Assembly: GCA_004172935.1 (NCBI GenBank)
Contig: SDZD01000036.1
Location: 1-64,000 of the forward strand
DNA from: a bacterium
GTDB taxonomy: Bacteria; Armatimonadota; Abditibacteriia; Abditibacteriales; Abditibacteriaceae
Length of the DNA: 64,000 nt
Direction of reading: 5' to 3'
Below the pieces are notes generated by a model. The model worked only from the letters and a program-made list of their open reading frames with translations. It did no database searches and was not told the DNA's origin. Both the position numbers and the translations under genes were made by a program. Positions 1-8,340 of this stretch are shown piece by piece; position 1 is the first letter of the stretch, and each line of letters opens with the position of its first letter.

Positions 1-32
1 CCCACACACATCTCCGCACCGAATTGAATAAA

Positions 33-48
33 AATTGATTAATCAATT
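33..48. repeat. Perfect 16-bp AT palindrome
   Basis: AATTGATTAATCAATT is a perfect palindrome in the gene-free first 288 bases. Its core TTGATTAATCAA recurs at 52781-52792. The rest of 1-288 is AT-rich, with further loose ATTGATT/AATCAAT words, and I see no gene in it. It may be an operator for the oxidoreductase gene downstream, but the distance of about 240 bases is large for that. Confidence 0.4.
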
Positions 49-190
49 CCAAAACCCCCATTTCACGCTCAAATCCAAACGCGTTCCCCCGTTAATTCAA
101 TCTTTTCAGCCCAAAAACACCCGAAAATCATTGATTAAAACCCCAAAAAGATTGATTCCCGCCCCAAATTTCCCGAATTCAATCTCCCAA

Positions 191-232
191 AATCTCTGTG
201 TTTCTCAATCTCCTCCGTGTTCTCTGTGTTTA
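191..232 (-). repeat. Interspersed GA-rich repeat (CACAGAG family), copy 1
   Basis: Read on the minus strand this is TAAACACAGAGAACAC followed by GGAGGAGATTGAG and AAACACAGAG. Closely similar units occur at 8117-8160, 8287-8322 and 11232-11280. All are intergenic. It ends about 55 bases before the oxidoreductase start. Confidence 0.6.
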
Positions 233-288
233 AAAATTCCCAACAGCAGCCACTTTTCCCCGTCTCGTGCGCTACCCTTAAAGAACTC

Positions 289-1341
289 ATGAACCAACCG
301 ATTCGTGTGGGTATCGCGGGCCTTGGACGCAGTGGATGGGGAATCCACGCTAACGGCTGCGCCGCTATGCCCGACATGTTCCAGGTCGTAGCCGCGATGG
401 ACTTCGAGGCCGAGCGACGTGCCGACGCGCAGCAGCGTTTTAACGCCCGCACCTACGATTCCTTCGATGCCCTCGTCGCCGACCCCGAAGTCGAGATGAT
501 CGTCGTCGCCACGCCCAATTTTCTGCACCGCGAACACGTCATCCGTGCCGTCGAAGCAGGTAAACACGCCCTCTGCGAAAAGCCCTTCGGCGTCACCTCC
601 GCCGATGCCAACGCCATGATCGCCGCCGCGCAAAAAGCCGGGAAAATCGCCGCCCCCTTCCAGAACCGCCGCTACGAGGCGCACTTCCAGAAGGTTCTCG
701 AAATCGTGCAAAGCGGCGTTCTGGGCGAACTCCATCAGGTGCGTCTCGCCGTCCACGGCTTCAATCGCCGCTGGGACTGGCAAACCCTGCGCGAGTATTC
801 CGGTGGCCAGCTCCTCAACTGGGGCGCCCACATCCTCGACCACGCTCTGGGAGTCATGAACCTGCCCGACGATGCCCCCGAACCCGAACTGTGGGCCGAC
901 TTGCGCAACGTCCTCTCCTCCGGCGATGCCGAAGACCACATCAAAATGGTCATCCGCCCCGAAAACGGCCCGGTCGTCGACATCGAAATCTCATCCGCCG
1001 TTGCCTTGGGGCAAGAGCGTTGGTTCATAGCGGGTAAATCGGGTGGCCTGAAAGGCACTACCGCCAAACTCGATTGGAAATGGGTCGATTGGTCACAAAT
1101 GCCCGAACGCCCCGTCGAGCGCACTCCCACTCCGGGCCGCACCTACAACTCCGAAAAGCTCGATTGGCAAACCGGCCACTGGGAAGACGACGGCAACAGT
1201 GACTCCAAACTCACTGGCCTCTTCTACGAAGGCTTCTACCGGGCCATCCGCGAAGGTGCCCCCCTCGAAGTCTCACCCCAGAGCGTGCGCCGCCAAATCT
1301 CCCTCATCGAACGCGCCAAAGACCTGACGGGCTTCTCCTGA
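289..1341 (+). CDS. Gfo/Idh/MocA family NAD(P)-dependent oxidoreductase
   Basis: This is a 350-aa cytoplasmic sugar or inositol-type dehydrogenase. The N-terminal Rossmann motif is GIAGLGRSGWG at residues 8-18. An ATPNFLH segment and the family motif EKPFG follow, with the catalytic Lys in EKP. The C-terminal half has the usual Gfo/Idh/MocA alpha/beta substrate domain, including NWGAHILDHAL. I chose the ATG at 289 because it places the Rossmann strand directly at the N-terminus; an in-frame start at 217 would add 24 unlikely residues encoded by the upstream repeat. It is the first gene in the window and stands alone. The exact sugar substrate cannot be read from the sequence. Confidence 0.9.
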   Translation: MNQPIRVGIAGLGRSGWGIHANGCAAMPDMFQVVAAMDFEAERRADAQQRFNARTYDSFDALVADPEVEMIVVATPNFLHREHVIRAVEAGKHALCEKPFGVTSADANAMIAAAQKAGKIAAPFQNRRYEAHFQKVLEIVQSGVLGELHQVRLAVHGFNRRWDWQTLREYSGGQLLNWGAHILDHALGVMNLPDDAPEPELWADLRNVLSSGDAEDHIKMVIRPENGPVVDIEISSAVALGQERWFIAGKSGGLKGTTAKLDWKWVDWSQMPERPVERTPTPGRTYNSEKLDWQTGHWEDDGNSDSKLTGLFYEGFYRAIREGAPLEVSPQSVRRQISLIERAKDLTGFS

Positions 1342-1433
1342 ACCCAACCGACACCGGGAGAATTGGATTAACCCAATTCTCCCCGCCCCCAACTATCTCT
1401 CGCGCCTTCGAGACGCTCTCCCTACCACATATA

Positions 1434-4163
1434 ATGGCTCCACTCGAACTCTCCCGCGCCGTCAACGACGCGCTTCAAAATGGTAATTTTGCCGATGCTC
1501 TGGCCCCCCTGCAAAACCAACTCGACCTGCGTGTCAGCGACTTTCCCAAGCTCGAAAAGAAAAGCCTCACCGCCCTCTCCAAAGCTCTCCAAAACCCGAC
1601 CCATGCCGAGTTCTGGGCGCAGTCACTGCTCAGCACCACCCCTTCAGCCGCCCTGTTCTCGTTTCGCACCCTGACGCGACTCGGCGAAGATGCCCTCCCC
1701 CTCGTCGCCCCACTTCAAAGCGCCCTGACAAATATCTGGCTCAACCAAACACCCCCTGATGCCGAAATCAGCGACGAAAACACGAGCAAACAGCGTCGCG
1801 AACAGGAGTTGACTCACGCTCGCGCGCTCGAACTCATGCTGTGTCTCGATGCCGAAACTACCCTCGAATTTTGCCGAGCGCAAGTCGAAATCTACGGGCC
1901 TATCGAAATAGAGCGTCAACTGCTTTCTCAAGAGCAAAACAGGCGTTCCGAACTTGTGCTTAAGTTAGTGCAGGAAGCGCTTCAAGAACATATTTCCGGT
2001 TGGGGGGAAGGTAAGGTTTATCTCTACCAGATGGGAGGTCATGTCGATAAGGACATCTACGAGCAAACCTATAACCGTCCCGATATTCAAGAACTGCGCG
2101 CGCCATACGGCGAAAGCGTGTTTGAGGCTGCGCGAAAGAGTTGGAATCCGCTCAATTCGTTTCGTGGGGCCTTCAGTTTTCTAGCTCAATCCAAAAAAGC
2201 CCCCCAACAACAGGCGCTCGTAAAAGTTCGTGGCTTTTTCCATTCCCTTCTCGATAAAGGCTTGCAACCGGGAGACGTGGCCTCTGCACAAATCGCGCGC
2301 GCCTTCTTTTATAACGTCGCTTATCTCGACCAACAACAAACCTTTGATGCCGCCCCAGCACTGCTCAAGCAGGCGCGACCGTTCATCCTGACATTACCTG
2401 CACAGCATCCCACTCGGATTTTGTGGGTGGCCTTCTCGCAGTGGTTTTTCAACGCCTTTTACGGATATTCGCACAATGTGCGTTCCGATTGGGATCCGCA
2501 AGATGCCCTCGATTTGTTCGATGTCTTGCAACTGGAAACAGATATGGCCTCGGAATTGAACCAACGCTTTGAACAGGCCAGAGTCGCTTATCGCCAAAAC
2601 CTTCCCGAACAGAGAGCTGCATACCAACAAGAACAAGCCCAACTTCATGCGCAGATGCAAGCCCAATATCAAGCAAAAATGCAAGCGAAATTAGCTGCAA
2701 AGCAAACAGCGCCACTCCCATCAGAACTTCCTGTGCGCCTTGAGAGCGAAAATGCTTATGATTTTGCCATCCGCTTGTCCAAAGAGTACGCCGACCAAAA
2801 CCAAAAAGCTATTGAACAGGCCGAAATTAATGGGTTTGCAGCTGCCGTCGAGCTACAGGGAAAATACAAAAACCGCTTGAACTCCATTCAAGGTGAGCAA
2901 GAACGGCAAGAACTTCTCTTCCATCTTGCCCAACATGCAGATGAAGCCCCCGCCCTTGGTGTTTTATATGAGTTGCGTCACTTATGGGCGCAGGGGGCAG
3001 ACCTTCTTGCGAACAGAAAGAAACTGCTTCTTTCCATCATAACGCCCCTACGCGATAGCTTTGAGCGTTCCCTCAAAACATTGATGCGCGAGGAGAAAGC
3101 GGCGCGTGGAGCTTATCCCGCCCCTCAATCCTGGCAGGCGGCTCGCCAACAAGTTGACAGCATCCGCCAGTTATTAGTTGAAGCCGAAGGTGGACAGGCC
3201 GAATTAAAGTGCATCAATACCTCTCGTCGTCTGAAGTTCAATCGTAAGGCTCAGGAGTGGGAAAACAGCCTTCTCTTTCGACTCAGCTGGTGGTCTCCGC
3301 TTCCATTGAAACATTCGCGCGAGGTGTGGCTACGCGCCAAATTGGATGATGATATGGACGAACTTTTGGAGTATCTAGCCACCAAATTCCCCCAATGGTC
3401 TGATCGTCAATCGTGGGATGGATACCACGACTTGGCTCTGGCGTTCTACCGTCGATTCACTCTCGAATCGCGAACCCGATGCTGGCAATGGGTTGCTCAG
3501 GCGACAGGGATAGACCCGCAACTTATCGAAGGCATCAATGTATTTGACGATGAGGAAATGTGGCTTCGCGTGCTTGCCGAGTCCGCCGTCACCCATCCCC
3601 TGTTCTTCGAGATGTGGAACCGCTTGCGTGCCGATGCCCACAACCGAGAACGTATCGCCGTCGCCGTTCTCTATGCTCTTGCCGAAACCACTCGCGAGGG
3701 GGCAGTGACCATGATTCTGCAAATGCTGGGCGAAGTCGAACTCACCGAGCTTGCGCCCCACTACGCATCCATTGCCCAGAGCGCCGAAAGCCCTCATCCC
3801 AAAGTAGCGAAGTGGGCGCTCGAAACGTTGCGCAAAATGCCACAGGCCGACCTCGATTGGTCCCACCTCATCGGCATTGCCGGAGAAAAGCTCTGGAGCG
3901 ATAACGCCGCGCTAAACAAAGTCGCCGCCCGTTTCATTGGTATTGTCCCCCCGGCTCATGCAGCCCCCGCCTGGGAGAAATTGGAAGAGGCTCTAGAACT
4001 CGATAACATGGCGCTCGTGGAATTGTGCGCCAAAGCATTGGTCGAATTGAAGCGCAAAGCCCCAACTCTGCTTCTGGGTGAGCCTGCAATCGAGCGTCTA
4101 AAAGCACTCGCGCAACTGGCCCCCGAACGGTTCGCAAAACCGCTAGTTCTCCTTCAACAGTAG
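1434..4163 (+). CDS. Large cytoplasmic protein with C-terminal HEAT-like repeats, unknown function
   Basis: The 909-aa protein has no signal peptide or membrane segment. I recognise no enzyme domain. Around residues 375-427 there is a Gln/Ala/Met-rich stretch, probably one long helix or coiled coil. The last 170 residues or so show repeated amphipathic helix pairs of HEAT type (for example HPKVAKWALETLRKMP, then KVAARFIGI and LVELCAKALVELK). The body is rich in Trp and charged residues. The ATG at 1434 follows an AT-rich CATATA stretch with no Shine-Dalgarno sequence, so the mRNA may be leaderless. HEAT-like ends usually bind partners, but the partner here is unknown. Confidence 0.75.
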   Translation: MAPLELSRAVNDALQNGNFADALAPLQNQLDLRVSDFPKLEKKSLTALSKALQNPTHAEFWAQSLLSTTPSAALFSFRTLTRLGEDALPLVAPLQSALTNIWLNQTPPDAEISDENTSKQRREQELTHARALELMLCLDAETTLEFCRAQVEIYGPIEIERQLLSQEQNRRSELVLKLVQEALQEHISGWGEGKVYLYQMGGHVDKDIYEQTYNRPDIQELRAPYGESVFEAARKSWNPLNSFRGAFSFLAQSKKAPQQQALVKVRGFFHSLLDKGLQPGDVASAQIARAFFYNVAYLDQQQTFDAAPALLKQARPFILTLPAQHPTRILWVAFSQWFFNAFYGYSHNVRSDWDPQDALDLFDVLQLETDMASELNQRFEQARVAYRQNLPEQRAAYQQEQAQLHAQMQAQYQAKMQAKLAAKQTAPLPSELPVRLESENAYDFAIRLSKEYADQNQKAIEQAEINGFAAAVELQGKYKNRLNSIQGEQERQELLFHLAQHADEAPALGVLYELRHLWAQGADLLANRKKLLLSIITPLRDSFERSLKTLMREEKAARGAYPAPQSWQAARQQVDSIRQLLVEAEGGQAELKCINTSRRLKFNRKAQEWENSLLFRLSWWSPLPLKHSREVWLRAKLDDDMDELLEYLATKFPQWSDRQSWDGYHDLALAFYRRFTLESRTRCWQWVAQATGIDPQLIEGINVFDDEEMWLRVLAESAVTHPLFFEMWNRLRADAHNRERIAVAVLYALAETTREGAVTMILQMLGEVELTELAPHYASIAQSAESPHPKVAKWALETLRKMPQADLDWSHLIGIAGEKLWSDNAALNKVAARFIGIVPPAHAAPAWEKLEEALELDNMALVELCAKALVELKRKAPTLLLGEPAIERLKALAQLAPERFAKPLVLLQQ

Positions 4164-4307
4164 TGACGCTAACATATTAAAGTCGTGAATACATTACATT
4201 TTGACGGGTTGTATTTACATTTTCAAAATCAAGAAAATGTCCTCTACCAACTCCAAACCCTCGACTCGCAGCCACGTGATGGCAAAGGCGGCGTGAATGC
4301 ATCCTGA

Positions 4308-6464
4308 TTAGCGACCTTTGACGGGTAGCACGGTGTAAGTTCCCGCCCGCACATACCCCACTTCTCTGGGCAGGGCGCGCCATGCGGTGCGCCCGGTCGA
4401 GTCTTTGACTCGCACGAAAATCGTGTTCGAGCCAACCAGTTTGGTGTTGCTGGTGATGGGGATAGATACCGACAGCGTAGTGCCATCAGCCGACAGCGTA
4501 GTGCCATCAGCCGACAGCGTAGTGCCATCAGCCGACAGCGTAATCACCACATCGCGTCCCACGATGCGGACCAGACCGTTATCTAGAATCTCTTTCGGGT
4601 TCGCCCGCGTCCCGGTACGAATCGGCCCCAACCATGTGCGCCCCGCCTTGAGCGATAGCAACCGTGTCTGTGGCGAATACAGCAAGTAAGCCCCAGAGTT
4701 CATATCGAGTTTGGTGTTCAGCAACAGTTCGAGTTGGGTGAGAGTCGAGGCGCCGTTGGCATCGCTCACCACTAACTGAAAGCTGCGGCGCGTTCCAACC
4801 GCATCACGAGCGCCTGTCGGGGTAACTGATACGACCTGTGGCGAAAACTCCAACTGGCGCACCAGTGCCGCGAACATCTTGTTGGCAACCAGCAAGTAGC
4901 CGTTGTTACTGGGATGGAAGCCATCGCCCGATGTGAAGTTAGTGCGTGTGCCGGGATCGTTCAGCAACACTACGCGCCCAAAGCTGGTTGGTTTTACCGC
5001 CGCGTTAATCAGCTTTTGTGCTTCGATGCTCAAACGCGCAAGCGTGGTGCGAACACCAAGCGGCTGTGCCAATCCAAATGGCAGCGCCCCGATGTTGGGC
5101 ACATCTGCGACAACCACCTTTGCCCTCGTCTTGGTTGCGAGCGTCGAAATGATGGTGTTGTAACTGCTGGTCAACTCCGCCAGCGTTTCGAGGGAGGGGT
5201 TATTAAGTCCAATGCGGTTGACATCGTTGAGGCCCAGCCACACCGTCATAACGGATGGATTATCGGCCACAGCCAGCGAAAGCATCGACTGCCCTGCCAC
5301 TTTGCGCAAAGTATCGGGCGCGCTAAAGCCGCTTATGGCGCGCACTGAAAGGCGCCAGCCCTTGCCGCCGGGGCCATCGGCGCTTTGCAGCATTCGCTCC
5401 AGCCGGGCGCTGTAGCCCTGACTGGTCATGGCGCCGCGCCCTAAAGCGGTGCTATCGCCAAGAGCGGTATAAATTTGTGTCCCTTTGAGGGGCGCAGCCG
5501 TGATGCTGCACCACATCGTTGTTGTCGCGATGCTTTCGCCGTCGCTGACCTGAAGTGGAAATGATGCCGTGCCCACTGTGTTACTGGGTCGATAGAGGAA
5601 CAAGCCATCAATGGGGTCAATGCCACTCAAGACGCCACTGGTTGGTTTGGTGGTGGTCGCTGAAAAAATGAGTGGGTCGCCATCGGGGTCGCTGGCACCG
5701 GGGCGCCACATTACCGGGCGGCCTTGCCACGTCGAAAAGTTGTTGTTATTCCACATCGTGGGCGGCGAATTGACGACTGTAACTGCATCTGACTGCTGCG
5801 AAACAGTCGCCCCCGCCGCACTCACCGTTGCTATCACCCAAATAACATCGCGCTTGTCGCCGTTGCCGACTTTACCCAAATCGAGCGTTGCCGCCGTTTC
5901 GCCCACGAGGTTTTGCCCGTTCTTTTTCCACTGGTAGGTCGTCGTCACTACATCGCCGTCAGCATCATTCGCAACACACTTCGCGGTGAGCAAATCGCTG
6001 GTATACGGTGTGAGATTATCAATCGCCACGCTCGAAATGGTGGGCGGCGTGTCCTGAACCGTGACCGCAACTTCGGGAGAGGTCGCCATGCCGCCGTGCC
6101 CATCGCTGACCGAAACCACAACGGAAATAATATCGCCTTTGTCACCATACCCGGCGACGCTCAAATCGAGCGCTGTGCTTGCCTCACCTTCGAGGACGAC
6201 ACCATTCTTCGTCCACTGGCAAATCGCCACCACTTCGTCGCCATCGGGGTCGCTGGACTCAAAGCTGACGGTGATGGTGTCGTTGGTTTGGACCAATGCG
6301 GGCAACTGCACATCCGAAATGGTGGGCGCGTTGTTCGATGAATCGTCGCTCCCCACAGTGCTATTGCCGAAATCGGATACCTGAGCGCGTGCATTTGGGA
6401 GACGCACTGCCAATAGCAACACTCCAATCAACAGGGAGCGAACCGCGAAAGAAACAAACTTCAT
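4308..6464 (-). CDS. Secreted SGNH/GDSL hydrolase with Ig-like modules
   Basis: This is a 718-aa exported esterase-type protein. I chose the ATG at 6464 because it opens a clear signal peptide (MKFVSFAVRSLL, then LLLAVRLPNARA). Two Ig-like modules follow, with SFESSDPDGDEV, QWTKNGV and DLSVAGYGDKGD. A third, incomplete module comes next. The catalytic domain has ALGDSTALGRG with the nucleophile Ser in GDS, WLGLNDV (block III) and the Asp-His pair in GDGFHPSNNGY. The last 150 residues or so form a module shared with the 1161-aa surface protein at 19577-23062. That module carries a tandem TTLSADG repeat. Likely role: deacylation of a cell-surface or environmental polysaccharide. Confidence 0.85.
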   Translation of the reverse strand: MKFVSFAVRSLLIGVLLLAVRLPNARAQVSDFGNSTVGSDDSSNNAPTISDVQLPALVQTNDTITVSFESSDPDGDEVVAICQWTKNGVVLEGEASTALDLSVAGYGDKGDIISVVVSVSDGHGGMATSPEVAVTVQDTPPTISSVAIDNLTPYTSDLLTAKCVANDADGDVVTTTYQWKKNGQNLVGETAATLDLGKVGNGDKRDVIWVIATVSAAGATVSQQSDAVTVVNSPPTMWNNNNFSTWQGRPVMWRPGASDPDGDPLIFSATTTKPTSGVLSGIDPIDGLFLYRPSNTVGTASFPLQVSDGESIATTTMWCSITAAPLKGTQIYTALGDSTALGRGAMTSQGYSARLERMLQSADGPGGKGWRLSVRAISGFSAPDTLRKVAGQSMLSLAVADNPSVMTVWLGLNDVNRIGLNNPSLETLAELTSSYNTIISTLATKTRAKVVVADVPNIGALPFGLAQPLGVRTTLARLSIEAQKLINAAVKPTSFGRVVLLNDPGTRTNFTSGDGFHPSNNGYLLVANKMFAALVRQLEFSPQVVSVTPTGARDAVGTRRSFQLVVSDANGASTLTQLELLLNTKLDMNSGAYLLYSPQTRLLSLKAGRTWLGPIRTGTRANPKEILDNGLVRIVGRDVVITLSADGTTLSADGTTLSADGTTLSVSIPITSNTKLVGSNTIFVRVKDSTGRTAWRALPREVGYVRAGTYTVLPVKGR
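4471..4542 (-). repeat. 21-bp tandem repeat inside the SGNH hydrolase gene
   Basis: The words GACAGCGTA begin at 4471, 4492, 4513 and 4534, giving three full 21-bp units plus a partial one. The unit encodes the heptad TTLSADG on the minus strand. Units are identical, so the expansion is recent and in frame. Confidence 0.9.
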
Positions 6465-6642
6465 AAAGTGGAACTGGAAATGGACGACGGACGACGGACT
6501 CTCTGCCACAAAGCCGATGCAGTTTGACAGTGAGGCCGAAAACTGGTGGAGTAGAGAAGGATTTTGAGGATAATTTCGCCGCCGCAAAAATCATGGCCGA
6601 ACTCTTTCCGCAAGCAGGTGTGAGTTCATGCTTGAATGGTGT

Positions 6643-7038
6643 TCAAAGATTCAGAGCGGCGGAGCCGAATACTCCGGCTAGAAAGATGAATATGAGAGTG
6701 AAGCCCCAATGAGCGAGAGGGAAGCGGCGTTTGGCCTCGGCGTCGTAGAAGGCGAGTTGGACGACTAAACGGGTGCCCCAGAAGAGGCAAAGGAAACCGC
6801 TGAGGCTACGACCCAGTGAGCTTGCTCCAGCGAGTTCTCGCGGGAAGGCGAGGCAGAGGGCACCCAGGGCGAGTGTGGTTAGGACGATAAAGAGGTTTTG
6901 GACCCAGAAGACTTCGCGCACAAATGGCGAGACTTTACTCATGTTATCGCGGTAGTTGAAGAGGCGGGCAGCGAAGAAGTTGGCACCCGCGATGAAGCCA
7001 TGAAGTAATCCGGCGAACTGGATGAGGAGGGGGAGCAT
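6643..7038 (-). CDS. Small integral membrane protein, unknown
   Basis: The 131-aa protein has about four hydrophobic segments (near residues 3-20, 46-65, 80-98 and 110-130). The loop between the first two contains RLFNYRDNMSKVSPFVREVFWVQ split by charged residues. It lies 33 bases downstream of mreB on the same strand, so co-transcription is possible. I recognise no family motif. Confidence 0.6.
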   Translation of the reverse strand: MLPLLIQFAGLLHGFIAGANFFAARLFNYRDNMSKVSPFVREVFWVQNLFIVLTTLALGALCLAFPRELAGASSLGRSLSGFLCLFWGTRLVVQLAFYDAEAKRRFPLAHWGFTLIFIFLAGVFGSAALNL

Positions 7039-7071
7039 TTGGGGGGATTTTGCCTCCGTACTACTTATTCC

Positions 7072-8088
7072 CTACTTGTTTTTGACGAGGGGGATGTGGC
7101 TTTCGGAGAGGGCGCCTATGTGTTCGAGGGCGTGACCGAGGCCGTTAATGACGTTGGTTTCGGGGGCGTTGGAGCGGTGAACGGCCAGGCCAGTCTCGAA
7201 TTGGAGGCGTTCGGCGAGGCCGCGCAGGTTGGCGCTGCCGCCTGTGAGCCACAGGCCACCGAGGGCGATGTCGTTGACCAGTTCGGGAGGGGTGCGCTCC
7301 AAAACGCCGCGCACGCGGGCGATGATTTGGCCGACGAGGTCGTAGATGGCGATGCGGGTTTCGACGCTGGAGACGCGCACGACTTTGGGCATTCCATCGG
7401 TCATGTCGCGGCCTCGGACTTCAGTTTCGAGTTCTTCGCCCATTTCCCATGCACTGCCGACGGCCAATTTGACATCTTCGGCTGTTTTATCGCCGATGAC
7501 GATGGAGTGGTTGCGCTTGATGGAGCGGTGGATGGCTTCGTCGAAGTCTTCGCCGCCGACACGCGCCGAATCGGAGACGACCACGCCGCCCAGAGCGGTT
7601 ACGGCAACATCGCTGGTGCCGCCGCCGATGTCGAGGATCATATGGCCCTGTGGGTCGGCAATGGGGAGGCCAAGTCCCAGTGCCGCTGCCATTGGGGACT
7701 CAATGGAGAAGGCTTCGCGGGCGCCTGACATACGGCAGGCATCGAGCAAAGCCTGACGCTCGACGGCGGTGATGCCTGACGAGACCGACACTACGACGCG
7801 CGGTTTCATGATGCCGCCGATACCACCGTTCATGTTGACGTAGTGCTGGATGAGCGCTTGCGCCGCTGAATAAGAGGCGATGGCGCCGCTACGGATAGGG
7901 TGGGTGATTTCAAGGGTATCGGGCGAACGACCAATGAGTCGGGCGGCTTCGCTGCCGTATGCGCGCGGCAAATGCGTGCCCTTGGCGTAAGCGACGACCG
8001 AGGGTTCGCTGACGATGACGCCCCGCTTGCGTCCGAATACGCGCAAGTTGGAGGTGCCAAGGTCGATGCCTAAATCGCGAGATAACAT
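7072..8088 (-). CDS. mreB: Rod shape-determining protein MreB
   Basis: This 338-aa actin homologue polymerises under the membrane and directs lateral wall synthesis. The actin-fold nucleotide motifs are all present: phosphate-1 DLGTSNLRVFG near residue 8, connect motif VVSVSSGITAVERQALLDA, phosphate-2 DIGGGTSDVAV, and the adenosine motif LTGGSANLRGL. The length matches the family (330-350 aa). mreC and mreD do not follow; only the small membrane gene does. The peptidoglycan gene murA lies upstream on the same strand, separated by a 252-base region with two repeat copies. Confidence 0.95.
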   Translation of the reverse strand: MLSRDLGIDLGTSNLRVFGRKRGVIVSEPSVVAYAKGTHLPRAYGSEAARLIGRSPDTLEITHPIRSGAIASYSAAQALIQHYVNMNGGIGGIMKPRVVVSVSSGITAVERQALLDACRMSGAREAFSIESPMAAALGLGLPIADPQGHMILDIGGGTSDVAVTALGGVVVSDSARVGGEDFDEAIHRSIKRNHSIVIGDKTAEDVKLAVGSAWEMGEELETEVRGRDMTDGMPKVVRVSSVETRIAIYDLVGQIIARVRGVLERTPPELVNDIALGGLWLTGGSANLRGLAERLQFETGLAVHRSNAPETNVINGLGHALEHIGALSESHIPLVKNK

Positions 8089-8116
8089 GGTTGGTAAGCG
8101 AGTTGGGGGGTGTTAT

Positions 8117-8160
8117 TAAACACAAAGAACACAGAGGAGCTTAAGAGACACAGAGGGATT
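8117..8160 (+). repeat. Interspersed GA-rich repeat, copy 2
   Basis: TAAACACAAAGAACACAGAG followed by GAGCTTAAGAGACACAGAGG. It matches the copies at 191-232 and 11232-11280 closely. It lies between murA and mreB. Confidence 0.7.
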
Positions 8161-8286
8161 TCGGAGCTTTGCCGCCGAGATCAGTGGGCGGTTGCCTACT
8201 ATTTTATGAGGGCAGAGAGTGAAAGGGCACCCACATGGGGTGCCCCTACGAGGGAAAATTGCCTTGATTGAAGCAATTTTCCCTCT

Positions 8287-8322
8287 CTTTATTTCTTAAG
8301 TTCCTCTGTGCCCTCTGTGTTT
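8287..8322 (-). repeat. Interspersed GA-rich repeat, copy 3 (inverted)
   Basis: On the minus strand it reads TAAACACAGAGGGCACAGAG then GAACTTAAGAAATAAAG. It faces copy 2 across about 125 bases, so the two copies flank the murA-mreB intergenic segment in inverted orientation. Confidence 0.6.
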
Positions 8323-8340
8323 AACGAGCGCTCTCAGGGA

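Noticed and set aside
205..939. Long minus-strand frame opposite the oxidoreductase
   Set aside because: It is a shadow of the Gfo/Idh gene with Gly/Val/Asp-rich text and no motif; the plus strand has clear family motifs.
7039..7728. 229-codon plus-strand frame opposite mreB
   Set aside because: The minus strand carries all MreB motifs. The plus frame is low-complexity and begins upstream of the gene end only by chance.
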